Under the pieces are notes generated by a model. The model made no database searches. It was not told the origin of the DNA and saw only the letters and a list, made by a program, of their open reading frames with translations. Position numbers and translations under genes: made by a program. A DNA stretch of 64,000 nt from Beverwykella pulmonaria (Eukaryota; Ascomycota; Dothideomycetes; Pleosporales; Melanommataceae): positions 2,113,269-2,177,268 of the forward strand of contig BCHH01000005.1 of the NCBI GenBank assembly GCA_001599595.1, in the 5' to 3' direction. Positions 1 to 10,720 of this stretch are shown piece after piece; within the stretch, counting starts at the first letter, position 1; each line of letters starts with the position of its first letter.

Positions 1-540
1 TGATTGGATTTCGCCGGAGCCAGAAAAATCGACGCGAGGCTCGGAAACTCCAATATCAAAGTTAAGATATGCGACCTCGATGTTTTTAGTCATGGGAGGT
101 GCGATTCGACCCACTCAGTGGAGCCTCGCAGGCCGAATTCTTCAGCGTCCTAGGAGCCAAGAATACTAGATATGACATCAGGGTTTAACTCGGTGTTCGG
201 TGTGGGGTAGGCTTTACATAGTTCTCCTCGGCTTCCACCCCCTCGCAAGCAGCTTCCCAAAAGCATTAGCCATCTCAATCATAATCGCACTCCCGAATTC
301 GGATCTGCGGCCCCTCTTATCACCCACGCATCTCGGTGATTCCCTACAACAACCACCTCGTCAGGACTCGTGCCGTTGAGTTCCTTTAGAGGCTTATCGG
401 GTTGTGTGTCTACTAGTCATTTGATACATCACACATAGATATAGCCTCTCCGAATCCTCTCAGTTTCCTCAAGGATTCGTCTCGTCTTTATAGAGAATCG
501 AAACTATTCGTCCTTGATTTACCTGTTCGTTTTGTTCCCT
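1..540 (-). pseudogene. Degraded M28 peptidase (glutamate carboxypeptidase-like), left-edge copy
   Basis: Read on the minus strand from about 410 down to 1, the translation follows the catalytic region of the transferrin-receptor/PSMA-like M28 family. In order: a GNHRDAW segment with the zinc-binding His, ADPNSG with the next zinc ligand Asp, GWKPRRT, DAEEFGL and GSTEWVE, then a YLN..IGVSEPR segment running off the window edge. The frame is broken. There is a 1-bp shift after DPNSG (near 295), a TAG where the family has Trp in SWDAEEFG (near 150), and a TGA after the HLP segment (near 88). A plausible intron with GTAAAG donor separates GWKPRRT from the DAEEFG exon. Positions 1-56 match 4425-4480 at 55 of 56 bases, so this is a paralogue of the copy there. 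Nothing recognisable is seen above about 410. Confident as a peptidase relic; its extent outside the window is unknown. Confidence 0.75.
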
Positions 541-667
541 GCCACTGCCATCCTTATAGAAAGGTAGAGCTAATAACTGTGATAAGGCTGCAGGCCACAT
601 GCTGCGATAGTGAACCTAAATTCAAAATTGATTCCTGGCTATATTGGTGCTAACAAGCGAGAGAGAT

Positions 668-2290
668 CTACTCTTCTGGTGTCCAAAGTTCAAAAGAGTC
701 TCGCGAAACCAATCCTCGGCCGAATTCATCGTCGTCCCAATGTTCCTTCAATGCTTCGCCATGCTCTTGACGGCCAATTTGCTGGAAGAGACGATGGATC
801 TCTGGATTTGGACGCCATTCCCCAACTTTCCACCATATCTGGCGAGCATCGCAATTAACGTCTCCAGGGTTTGTGGCAAATGCCCCTGCTCCAGGAATAT
901 AATATGCCAATCCCCATGCAAGGTATTCGGGGTAGAATTCTTTAGGAGGCTCAAAGTAGTCGAACACTTCGCGTTCGTCGTCCTCGCCGCCGTCTACATC
1001 CCACCTAAGGGGTGACCATAGTATAGCCTGTCTTAAATATGGCATGTTTGCTGCGGCTTTGGCGAAACTTGCAAGAAACGGTCCCAATACATTGTCATTT
1101 GGCGATATGCGGAACCACATGTTGCGCCTCTCTTGGAAAGACCTGTCCCCATACGCGATCCTATCCAACTCTTCGTCTTCTTCAGTGGGTGTAACTGGTG
1201 GGTATGAAGACTCATTCACTTCGTAGCCGGTTGACCCTCTGCCTTCGCTCCTTGGTCCTTCGAAATACCAAGCCCCCGACGGTGACACCATATGGAACAT
1301 GATGAAAACCCTTTGGAGATGCGGTCAAGCTGGTGTCGAACTATCGTCAGGCCAGAACAAGGTTTCATCCACTTGAGCGCGCAGCCTGATTTCCCGAAGA
1401 TGGTAGGATAGGATCCGAAGGCTAGTACTGAAAGGGTCTTTTGATGCAGGGCTAACAAGATTTGGCATGACCATCCAGTGGTCGATGCAGTCTGCATTTA
1501 TCATGACTTCGCGACAAAAAAAGTTCAACTCAACTCGTTGAAGGGATTTAGGTATATTCGTAGGCGTAATTGCTTTGCCAAAAGTATGCCTTGTATCTCG
1601 TCGGGGTCCGTCATACTCCCAGATGAGTAGTTTTGCCGGCTCATCACAACGGCTCGGAGTCCACTCATCTTTTCCAGTGTGGCATTTAAGGTTCTCTAGA
1701 TTTGGACATCTGGTGGCAAGGTCGATTAGAATGCGATAATCAAGTTTTGCCTTTGAATCTTCATTATTTATTTGAAGAGAGCGAACTGACATCAAGTCAG
1801 GGAGATTCTCCGGCTCCAGCAGGTGAGTTCGCCAATGAGCGTGTTCTCGGTGAAGGCAGTGATTACCCAAGCATCGCTGAGGGGGGCTGTGTATCGTAAG
1901 TCGATATTTCCCGCAGTTTCTCTCGCCTGCATGCTCCTCTATCATTCTGAGTGTTGCGAAGAGATTTTGAATCTGCTCGGTGAAGATCCTGTCTTTCTTG
2001 CGTTGTTCGTCGGTGCTTTCGCGGCAACCATAGTTATTGCTGACCACGAGGTCTGGAAAGGAGGTGCGGAATTGAACGTGTTCAACATAGCGAAGCCGAA
2101 ACCCGGAGTAATAGTCGATAAAACGCTGCTTATTCACTTCGGTTATGTTGATTAAGCGAGTTCTATACCCTCCTGCATGCTCCTCCGCAGCTCTGCGGAA
2201 TTTGGTCGAGACATAATAAGTGTTTCGTAAATCTTCGGTGGGAAGATGGCTACAGATTTGGTCGATCAATTCTTGCGGAAACTGGTCCAT
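668..2290 (-). pseudogene. F-box protein interrupted by a single in-frame TGA
   Basis: One reading frame of 541 codons begins with an F-box: residues 1-36 hold FPQELIDQICSHLP followed by TKFRRAA. It is open to residue 321, meets TGA at 1325-1327, and continues open in the same frame to 668. The stop falls within ...SSTPA-stop-PHLQRVFIMFHMVSPSG. In this kind of fungal F-box protein a Trp normally sits at that point, just before the conserved FHxVSPSGxWYF block, so TGG to TGA is the simplest reading. F-box proteins are substrate adaptors of SCF ubiquitin ligases; the target is unknown. No convincing GT-AG intron removes the stop. A truncated 321-aa protein could still be made, or the codon could be read through. 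It lies between two partial peptidase copies. Confidence 0.72.
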
Positions 2291-3134
2291 AGCTCTATGA
2301 AAAGAGTCAACTCGGAATCAGTAGCGTTGGGCGGATTTGCTTGTTGGAAGCTGGCTCAAAACTGGGTGTAAGAAGGCTTTGTACAGCACGACTGTTGCCT
2401 GTCGGGTGGCGTTTCACCAGAAAACAGGAAAACAATAACTTTAGAGTTGCGGCACAGAATACTGCCTTGCTCGATATACATCACTCAAAACTAACCTATG
2501 CTCTGCCAAGAAGGATCAGGCGAAAATACCCTGCTAGCGCCAGCGCTTATATCTCTGCAGGAATACCGAAACTGCGAGGCCAGGGGGCTATTTCTATCAC
2601 GTGATTGAATGACAAAGTCACGTCCGTCCAGCAAGGCTGGAAGGGCGGGATCATGAGAATAGCGTATATATGCGCGTTGATTATCTCCGAAGGTTTCCGG
2701 CACTCTTCTTCCGGGGCCAGAGAGAATATGGTCGAAAAAATGGCGTCTACTTTGACCTTGGCATCGTCACTGTGAACCACAAGACGTCAAACGACTCATG
2801 TATTAAGATCTCTCTGATAAGTAAGCACTGGAGGTAGCGGAGACACTGGAGGTAGCAGAGACATTGGTACCGCAGAACCTGGGGCCGTTCGGGTGTACCT
2901 CGACGTCTGTCGCATGGGTTTAAGCTCGAGGCCCAGTGGGCTAGGGCAAAGGATTGGTCTAAGCCGAATTGGAACTCACAAGCTCCTGCAGCAGGTACAT
3001 GGCAGTGCTGTTGTATCTGACCGTCAGTTATTGTTTCTTTGCATGGGCGTTATTTCATAAATCTGTGCTTGGTTAGATATTAGAATATTGCATAGTTTAG
3101 AGGTTTGTTTTCTAATACAGAGATGCAAGTTAGT
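2291..3134. other. Intergenic, no gene recognised
   Basis: About 840 bases upstream of the F-box gene. Short open frames here look random. A small direct repeat (cactggaggtagc followed by ggagaca or agagaca) occurs at about 2828-2863. Nothing else recognised. Confidence 0.5.
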
Positions 3135-3139
3135 TAGCA

Positions 3140-3328
3140 TGTAGACATCACAAGTCTATTGCAATTGCAATGAGGGGTTCTCAAACGAGGTAATAATTCA
3201 TTGTGTCTATCTCTCGAAGATGTGCGGCTGAGGGAATCATATCAACCTCACCGCCATCTACACTAGCCTAGTACGGCTAGTACTCACGTGATCACCACGT
3301 GATCACCACGTTCTTTATACTCCCAACA
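3140..3328 (+). mobile_element. Solo LTR, copy 1 (189 bp)
   Basis: Begins TGTAGACATCA and ends CTCCCAACA, giving TG...CA termini. It is flanked by the perfect 5-bp direct repeat TAGCA at 3135-3139 and 3329-3333. It aligns along its length with the elements at 26701-26895 (opposite strand) and 63298-63494. The shared blocks are the CTATTGCAAT(A/T)GCAA segment, a GAGG...TCA segment, the cacgtgatcaccacgtgatc palindromic block and the terminal CCAACA. No internal retrotransposon region is present, so it is a solo LTR left by recombination between two LTRs. It is the most diverged of the three copies. Confidence 0.9.
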
Positions 3329-3566
3329 TAGCAAGAACATGTCTTAGCAATAGGTCTACATAGTAAATATTTGTTAAATTTTAGTATTTATATATGTATC
3401 AGCAAAGCTTTTTGAAGTCTTGAACGGATCCCCAACGGTCAGAACGAATCAGAACGGTCGTTGAAACGGTCCCAACAGCATGAAATATTAGGATCACTAA
3501 GATAGAGTTAGTTGCTCTCAATTCGTTACGTCGTGACGGACCCCTCTCCTCTCCCATCCACATTAC

Positions 3567-4490
3567 CTAAACCCCCACCCTGAGAATCTCTGCTGCTCTC
3601 CGAATCACCTTCCCACTCTTCTTCACCCAAGCAATCGCATCCTCCTCCTCGCCAGCATTGATCTTATCCGTGGCTGCCGGGAAAACAGCAGCCCCATCCC
3701 CATTATCGATCCCGGGGGCACTAATCACATTCTTGAACGTCTCTCTGCCTGGCAACCCCCCGGCTGACGCAAAACCGCGTGAGAAATCACGAAAATTGGA
3801 ATTGACCACGGAGAGGATGACACTGTCATTGAAACCCACTGCCTGTTCCGCGATAGTGGAAATGCGGGATGCTTGTTCGGTAAACTCTGCAATAGCGTCT
3901 GTGATTGGACCAAGATCGAGATCTGGAAAATCAGACTTGGAAACCGTGTCGTTAAGTTCCTGCAAGTAAGCCTGCAAAACGGTTGCTGCGTTGGGGATGT
4001 CCCAGGGAATGAGCACGTCGTCGGCGATATGGTAGAGGATGAGGGAGAGCAATTGCCCCATGGCTGTGTGCAGACGGAATTCCGGGTCTCCGAAGGTCGA
4101 CATCCAGGCGTAAGAGTCGTAGTTGCTGTGGTAGTGGTAGACCGGATCTGTGGGGCCATTGGAGGAGCCTATGTCGATCTATATAAATCCCGTCAAAATT
4201 TGCAACGGAGCTTGTGGATAGACAAGGAGGGAAGTATGCGATTAGAGGATTCGGCGAAAAGAACGTACACAGGCAATCCCATTCTGATAAAAGGCCGCAT
4301 AATCACTACCACTTCCCAGCGGTGATATCGCGCCTTCAGTGGTATTATACCACATGTCATACACCGTCTGGAAGTCGCCCCAGCCCTCGGGAAATAGAAC
4401 CTTCTTCATTTGCTCGACAACCAATGATTGGATTTCGCCGGAGCCAGAAAAATCGATGCGAGGCTCGGAAACTCCAATATTGGTGTTGAG
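3567..4490 (-). pseudogene. 5'-truncated M28 peptidase: C-terminal part with TFR-dimerisation domain
   Basis: The minus strand encodes the C-terminal half of a glutamate-carboxypeptidase-like protein. Exon A (about 4483-4268) reads YLNTNIGVSEPR, the SGSGEIQS segment and LGSGSDYAAF. A 70-80-nt intron with GTACGT donor, TCTAATC branch and TATATAG acceptor follows. Exon B (about 4191-3567) carries SSNGPTDPVYHYHSNYDSY and then an uninterrupted helical dimerisation region of about 180 residues ending GKVIRRAAEILRVGV. The zinc-site exons that should precede it are absent: above 4490 the sequence is non-coding. The remaining exons are clean, so the truncation may be recent, or the piece could be kept as a transcript. 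It shares 55 of 56 bases with the left-edge copy over the GEIQS segment. Confidence 0.75.
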
Positions 4491-4853
4491 GTATACTGTC
4501 CACTAGTCTGCAGTATTCCGCTAAAGAGCGCTATTCAAAGAGTGTTGATACGGTAAACATCAAGGAGACAAGTTGGGCTTCTATTCATGTTAATATGAAA
4601 AAAAAGTATGTTTTTATTAAGATATCTGCCAACGCGGTGATCAGTGGTCCAAGTTCTCATCGTACATTACGAAGAACGTATAACAGGGGCGGGTATCCAT
4701 CTGCCAAGCCGTATTAAAATCCTACGAAAAAAATATATCCACCACACCCCCCAAAATAATAGAGAGGCAAGAAAAGAGGAACTTCCAAATGCCTGCATTC
4801 AAAGCCCTGATATGCCCATGGCCCGAAAATCAACTGCATTGCTCCTGCACCTC
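4491..4853. other. Intergenic, A/T-rich
   Basis: Non-coding stretch between the truncated peptidase and the 3' end of the next gene, with A-runs near 4600 and 4725. No feature recognised beyond a likely 3' untranslated region of the gene at 4854. Confidence 0.4.
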
Positions 4854-5612
4854 TCAAGGCTGGTACGGTGGTGGAGCGTCGTCTTCCCCTTCCTCTCCCA
4901 ACTGCGTGGACGGGGCAAAATGCACGTGTGGCGATGTCCGCCCGTATGTTTCCCAGTTATCGTCAACCGAATGCCCCCCGCCGGGCTGATTCCCGTGAGC
5001 CCCAACCGGCACGGTCGAAGAAGGCTCGAACGAGGGATACGACGCGCTGAAGCCAGTGTTGTAGTATGGATAATCGTGAGGTTGCTGGGGCATCGACTGG
5101 GTGTGCGATGGTTGCTGTCGGGGAGGCTGAGCCGGGTTTGTGTCTTGGTATCTCCGCCCGTTTGCGATGGGCATTCGCGAAAGCGTCGCCATCGAATCGG
5201 CGCGCTGCAGGGGTTGTATCTGCTGCTGGAACTGTGGCGTTGGCTGGGGTAGAGGCCGACGCGGTATTGTGTACGCCTGGGGATGAGGTTGCGGTTGAGG
5301 TTGAACATAAGGCTGGGCTGTGTGTGGTCGAGGCTGAAGCTGCGGTGGGTATTGCGATTGGTATTGCGGTTGGTGTTGCGGTTGGTGTTGCGGTTGGTGT
5401 TGCGGTTGCGCGTAGTATGCGTACTTTTGTTGTGGTATCATCGGCTGCTCCTGGTACTGTTGCGGATACGACTGTGGTTTTGGGCCTGGGAACGTGTTGT
5501 GGCGGCGCTGGTTGGCATCCTCAATCAGCCTCTTCTTCTCGTTCTTGTTCTTGTGGTAGCGGTGCCAGACGTAGCCGCCCACGACTATTTCTAGTCCGCC
5601 GAGTAGGACCAT
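4854..5612 (-). CDS. Pro/Gln-rich single-pass membrane-anchored protein
   Basis: A 252-aa protein. The start is placed at 5612 (MVLLGGLEIVVGGYVW) rather than at the upstream in-frame ATG (5927), because the upstream 105 residues are low-complexity Arg/Pro/Ser and look like leader sequence. Residues 1-16 form a short hydrophobic segment followed by a basic stretch (HRYHKNKNEKKR), consistent with an N-terminal membrane anchor and cytosolic tail. The rest is rich in Pro, Gln and Tyr, including a PQHQ tandem repeat at about residues 65-85. It ends in an acidic patch and PPPYQP, a PPxY motif that in other proteins binds WW domains. The family is not recognised by name. Function unknown; a role as an adaptor at a membrane is only a guess from the PPxY motif. 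Confidence 0.7.
   Translation of the reverse strand: MVLLGGLEIVVGGYVWHRYHKNKNEKKRLIEDANQRRHNTFPGPKPQSYPQQYQEQPMIPQQKYAYYAQPQHQPQHQPQHQPQYQSQYPPQLQPRPHTAQPYVQPQPQPHPQAYTIPRRPLPQPTPQFQQQIQPLQRADSMATLSRMPIANGRRYQDTNPAQPPRQQPSHTQSMPQQPHDYPYYNTGFSASYPSFEPSSTVPVGAHGNQPGGGHSVDDNWETYGRTSPHVHFAPSTQLGEEGEDDAPPPYQP
5355..5412 (-). repeat. 12-bp in-frame tandem repeat (PQHQ coding)
   Basis: On the plus strand the unit ggttggtgttgc is repeated about four times, and encodes consecutive PQHQ units on the minus strand. Such arrays expand and contract easily, so the length is likely to vary between strains. Confidence 0.75.
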
Positions 5613-6249
5613 GATGTCAGTGTTCGATGGGGCAGGCTGCGAGCGGTCGTTCAGAAGTAGAATGTGGGATGAATGGCGAAAGGACGATGGCGGTGGGCGT
5701 GTGGTTTTGTGAAGCAGAAGAGGAAGAGCGACGACGAGTGCCGTGGTGGTAGCATGTTTTCTTCGGCGGTGGCTCAGCCTTCTTCGCGTGCAGCCCTGAG
5801 CAGGTGAGCGCGAAGCAATTGGCCTCCGGCAAGTCCGAGCCCTGAGGGGCGGAGTTGTGGTGTGATGACTAACGGCAGGTTTTGCCGGCCCCCGGCTTGA
5901 CCTCTCGCACCATGGTTCCCGTCTCATCCATGCATTTTCATCACGACCGAGCCCATCATGTCTCAGGCATTTCTAGGTCAGTTTGTCGTTGGCCATGTCA
6001 ATGGCTTCTTCGGTCGCTCAGCTTCTGCAAGCCATATCCGCCCTCGACTCGCCGTTTTACGCCTAGAGACTGCCAAAATGCCCTCGCTTGCTAGCTCCAA
6101 CGAATGTGCCCGCTGGGGCTGTGCAAATGCAGCACCAGCTCCATCGTGTGCTGTGACCGGCCGCAAAGTCGCTAGTTACAGGCTGCATATCTTGGCCTTA
6201 CAATCGGTCGCGAACGTGACGCCCTTCTTTCCCAGCCTGGACGAGATGG
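5613..6249. other. Upstream region of the 5612 gene; no separate gene
   Basis: Contains the 5' leader of the minus-strand gene. Plus-strand frames here (for example from 5958) have no recognisable domain. No clear TATA element or other site recognised. Confidence 0.4.
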
Positions 6250-8110
6250 ATGGAGGGCATCCAACTACTCCCCGCAGCTGATGGCGCGTTCTTCGAAGAC
6301 TTCTCTGGCAAATATCGCGCTACTAAAGAGAATCAGCTTGCCAAAGAGAACGAATTGTGCACTCGGTGTCGAAGTGTGCACTGGTCTGCATTTGCCGTTG
6401 AGGAGTTCCACAGGGATTTGCAAAACATCTGTTCAAGCTTCAATCCTATGGCCAACTCCTGATGTCTACATGCCCATTATGCCGATTCTTTATTCCGGAC
6501 CCACAGAGACGCTGCATTAAGCACAACTTCCTGACTGCACGCCCATCACCAGTACATTACGAGAATAGGCCCACGAAGCGAAACCTACTCTTCCGTCGTA
6601 GAACCGTTTTGAGTGATGAAACCATGACTTTGCAACTCGGTATAAATCATCTATTCAGTGACCTAGACGACTACTTCTCTCTACTTATCAACCCTATTGC
6701 TATTGCTTACGGTAGCGTTAAAGATTGGCACTTATTCTATAATGTGGAATACTATGGAATTTGCCGATCAAAGAAAGTGGAGAACTTGAAGGTGTTTAAA
6801 GTCATTGATTGTACCTCCAGAATGATTACGCCAGCACCGAAAAAGTGCATGTACGTGGCCTTCTCATACGTATGGGGATCAGTATCTACACAAGTTCAAC
6901 CACTCCCATCATTTCCCACCAACCATCGACAACGGCATTGCTGTCACTCTTCACCCTAGGTCCAAATTGTTATGGGTGGACTGATATGTAAGGTTTCTAG
7001 AATAGTGATCTCTAGAGAAAGTAAACAAGCTCCTACAATGTATCCACCAAAAAAATAAAAATAAAAGGGAGATGTTGGTATTACAGTGGATTGCACGGTA
7101 TATAACAATGACTCAGAAGGAGGACTGGGTGGATTAAGCGAGCGATCCGCACAGGCATAAATATACGGCCCCGGCAATTTAGAAGGAGAACACACCCGAG
7201 AATCAAAACCTACAATTGGCAAGCTAGCAGAGGACTTCGACGTCGCTGCTAGCCCTTGCTACGTAGAAGATTCGTGGTCACAAGCAATCCATACTCTTTC
7301 TACCATACCCTTCCAACCGTACCCTGCGCTCTTGCACCGCCGTGGATTAGCGTTCTGCGAAACCCACGGGCAGTCGATTAACAGCGTCTATAGGACCTTC
7401 CCATTTCACGGGCGGGTATACCGACAGGAGATGTACGACCATATACGGCAGATGGGACGCATTTACTCCGAGTCTGAACTCACGTTGATTGCTGCAGCAG
7501 GCAATAATCCAAGCTACGGGCTCCCTGGCGTGACGACCAGATATTGGCAACCATACAACCACGTCAGAATAGGTGACCATTGTTCAACTTCCCTCGGTCG
7601 ACGACTTTGCACTCTCACGCACAAAATAGGGCAAACGAGCGCGGGCTTATCAGGAAGCCTGTTTAGCGAAACGAGTGTTTATTTTTACCAACTGACAGGA
7701 GTCTTTCGTCAGCGGGAGCATATACTGTGCTGAATCTATGCGACCAAAAATTGGAGCCGGGCTGGGAAATTGTCAAAATACAAAAGACAAATTTGACTCC
7801 GTATCGGGCCATCGAAGATTACACAAAGCGAGATCTGATCTACGAAATGGATGCGCTCAATGCCTCATTTAGCGTACTACAGTCATTCGAAGATACCAAT
7901 TATATGTGGGACGTGCCAGTCACTTGCTCTCCGTACTTGGGCCACATATCTTTGAGTCTGGGCTGGCGTCATTTGGAGCTTGCGATCAGGCGTCCCGGTT
8001 CCCCGAGCTATTTTTGGGCTAGGTGGAATGGACCCGCCAGTTCAGGTATCCAGATTTTCTCATCGATGAGGGTTGTGAGATCAACATATGCTCTTTACCG
8101 TCACCATTGA
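6250..8110 (+). pseudogene. HET-domain (heterokaryon incompatibility) protein relic
   Basis: Successive fragments in different frames follow the order of a fungal HET-domain protein. From 6250: MEGIQLLP to NELCTRCRSVHW, the usual Cys-containing leader. A frame change at about 6461 gives CPLCRFF. Then FKVIDCTSR and YVAFSYVWG, the start of the HET domain, at about 6800-6880. From 7332 comes a segment with QMGRIYSESELTLIAAAG and SYGLPGV, the conserved HET core. Near 7640 another frame gives RAYQEACLAKR with stop codons where Trp is expected, and from about 7800 a KRDLIYEMDALNA segment. Several frameshifts and stops mean no functional protein. HET proteins mediate cell-death responses on fusion with incompatible strains. 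The relic fades out after about 8110. Confidence 0.8.
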
Positions 8111-9627
8111 GCAAGAGCTGGCACTAGCCTCATGAGTATAAAAGTTACGCTTGTGTTCAAACTGCTCTTGTCCCGGTAACCGACGAAATATTCCAAATTT
8201 TATCATGGTTGAACTACATCGTGGACGTGGTATGGGAATGGGCGCAGAGGAACCAACCCCGATTTCGAGAATCGAAATCTCGATACCTAACTCTGCGATT
8301 CTTTCTGAGATGTTAACTAAATTGTCATCGCTCTCGGACTCACTTTGTATATTTATTTTAGCGTTGTAACACCTAACATGAGCAATATAACCAGAACTAC
8401 CAACGTGCCACGCTCAACTTGATATCAAAGAACGAGATGTCACGACTGCGGACCCCTGTGTTAGCCTGTCCAGTATAGCCCGCCTAAGCGGAAAGCGTGT
8501 GGCTGTTTCAACCAACGCCCCACGAGTTCTTGTCGGCAACTAACCGATGATCACTCGGCGGAATGTGAATTGTGGGGCCCCCACTGCTATGGTACTTCCG
8601 CATGTCGGATTTTTACGGATATGGGAATCCTTGCATACTTAGGTGCGCGTATGGATTCATTGGATGAGGGTCGGCATCCGCACTCACACTCGACCCGAGT
8701 TTGAACTTGATGGGCGTTCGAACTGTCCGCTCAAGCACTCTGGGAGTGTCAATCCACAAGGGAGCCATGGTCTTCCAGCCATCCGAGCTGTATACACACA
8801 AGATGAGTGCGATCATTACTGTTGTGAACAGCCAAACTACTTCTAAGACTGCAGGGCTAGTATGAGATAAGGCAGGGGTAAAGTCATCTCCTATGAGGAA
8901 ACTGCGTTGATTGCTACGTCCGGAAACTATCTAAATCCAAGTTTCGTGGGTCAATTTTAAGTTTTATCGTCACCTGCTTCGTCATCGCCCGTGGGATGCC
9001 CAACACACGTCAAACCAACCTCCGGACACCCAAGGCGTACATGGACTATCATTGGGCGGCGGAAGCTTCCCCAACGAAGAAACCCTGGTTCTCTCTGGTG
9101 GTGATGATTGTGCACGTCGAATCGGATTCAATCGGAGAGTTTGGTTGGGATTTCGGTCTTTGCCGAATCCTATCTACATATCGTGACCCAGCCTTTTTTC
9201 ATACCATCTTCAAGTGATTCCTCCAATTTTCCATGTACCGCTTTTCTGAGTTCGCACTCGAATTCCACACTGTTTTCATTGTCGATGTCTTTTCCTTTGC
9301 TCAACCACTATCATATGAATTAGCACTCGTCTCTGGGTCTCTGAGCATTTGATTGTATATCAACACCTTGATTCTTATCGTTGTTTATCCAAAGCCCTTC
9401 TACTGGACTCTTCCAAGGGAGGATATCAACGCGGCCCTTTGAACTTAAATCTATTTCCTAGTCGTAATGACTGGTTTTCAAGCACCTTTCTTACTTCTGT
9501 TAGATTGGCATCAAGCGTCTGCGCGCTAAGCAGGTCCAATGTTCTCACAGTCGCCTTGCGACAGTGCCACAATGCTCAGTACGTCATGTCATTCTCTCGC
9601 AATATGCCAATCGGCTAACACCACAAA
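8111..9627. other. Intergenic / decayed sequence
   Basis: About 1.5 kb without a supportable gene. A 67-codon minus-strand frame (8613-8816, containing WIDTPRVLERTVRTPI) looks more protein-like than its surroundings and could be an exon remnant, but I cannot name a family. Confidence 0.4.
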
Positions 9628-9643
9628 GCTGAAGCGCTTCAGC
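9628..9643. repeat. 16-bp perfect palindrome next to the tandem array
   Basis: GCTGAAGCGCTTCAGC is its own reverse complement. It overlaps the first base positions of the 19-bp tandem repeat and shares the GAAGCG word with it, so the array may have grown from this site. Confidence 0.75.
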
Positions 9644-9734
9644 CAGCGATTGAAGCGCCAGCCAGCGATTGAAGCGTCAGCCAGCGATTGAAGCGTCAGC
9701 CAGCGATTGAAGCGTCAGCCAGCAATTGAAGCGC
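9640..9734. repeat. Tandem repeat, five copies of a 19-bp unit
   Basis: Unit cagccagcgattgaagcgt/c, at 9640-9658, 9659-9677, 9678-9696, 9697-9715 and 9716-9734, plus a partial sixth copy. Copies differ only at the last base and at one position of the fifth copy (agcaattg). It lies in non-coding sequence between the HET relic and the rhodopsin-like relic. Confidence 0.95.
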
Positions 9735-10044
9735 CAGCCTGCGAGGTGACGGACTTCTTCTGTCTCAAAAAAGACAAAAAGCTTAGCCCGGAAGCCATTG
9801 GGCGTATACAAGCCGGATACACAGTGAGAGAATCCCAGAGTATGTTTCGAGTATGTGCATTGGAGGTCTGATCTGTTGAAACCACAAAGAGTTTTACCAC
9901 ATGGGTTGTGGGGTGCTAGGAAGCGGACAATTGGGTGACCATTCTTGCGATTGTAAAGTACTTGGCCTTAATAGTGCATCAAATACGGCTAAGACTGACG
10001 CAGAGCAGCAGGTCATAATACCCCTGCTGGCTTAACTTGGGTTC

Positions 10045-10720
10045 GTGAGTATCACGGAGACTCGCATACCAATAGATGCTAACAATGTCAACAGTCGCGA
10101 AGAAGGGTCTCGGCAAGGGCATGTGGACTGTCCAATTCGACAACATCACGGAGATATTACATGTATATCACCCTTACTCAATCTTCAATACGACGTTGGA
10201 ACTCATTCTGTCATTATTCAGATATTCTACTGGGGTGAGCTTTCTGTTCTGGTAACCGCCTTGCAGTGTCTTCCAATCAGTCTGCCCTAGAGACGCTAGG
10301 ACAAAATATATCAGGACAGGTGCGTCAACCAGCACATGAAAAGCTGGATGAGCTCTGTGGTGGGCATTTTCCTCAATATAGTGCTAATATGCTTGCCACT
10401 GCGGAGGCTCAGCCATCTGACAATGAGGCGGTACAAGAGAGCGGGAGTCGTGCTGATGTTCATGATTGGTGGCTTGTACGCTTTGCCTCCTCTTTCCCTA
10501 TCGCTCTCGCTAATATATCTTCCATGAGGCCACTGTGGGGTTCCTGCGTCAGAAATGGATGATAAAATTCACCAAGAACAAAGGCCCAACCTGGGGGACT
10601 ACACGTCCATTGGCTACTTCTCTACGCTAGAAGTCCATGTTGGTATTATCCTCGCTTGTCTCTCATTCTCTGCATGCTCCAGTGGCGCCTCTTTCCATCC
10701 ACCGAATTTACAGTAAACTA
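10045..10720 (+). pseudogene. Rhodopsin-like integral membrane protein relic
   Basis: Fragments in changing frames match the fungal rhodopsin-like domain seen intact at 47122-48424. About 10113-10250 reads KKGLGKGMWTVQFDNITEIL followed by a hydrophobic stretch. About 10336-10500 reads NIVLICLPLRRLSHLTMRRY and KRAGVVLMFMIGGL, the typical loop and next helix. About 10570-10680 reads NLGDYTSIGYFSTLEVHVGI and ILACLSF, the last helices. Frames change at least three times, so it is not functional. No alternative family fits these three ordered blocks. Confidence 0.65.

Noticed and set aside
644..1226. Plus-strand open frames opposite the F-box gene (644-1015, 1044-1226)
   Set aside because: They are antisense shadows of the F-box frame; no domain or intron logic of their own.
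5066..5614. A 182-codon Val/Gly-rich plus-strand frame opposite the Pro/Gln-rich gene
   Set aside because: Its composition is the complement of the PQHQ repeat; the minus-strand protein has the better-organised sequence.
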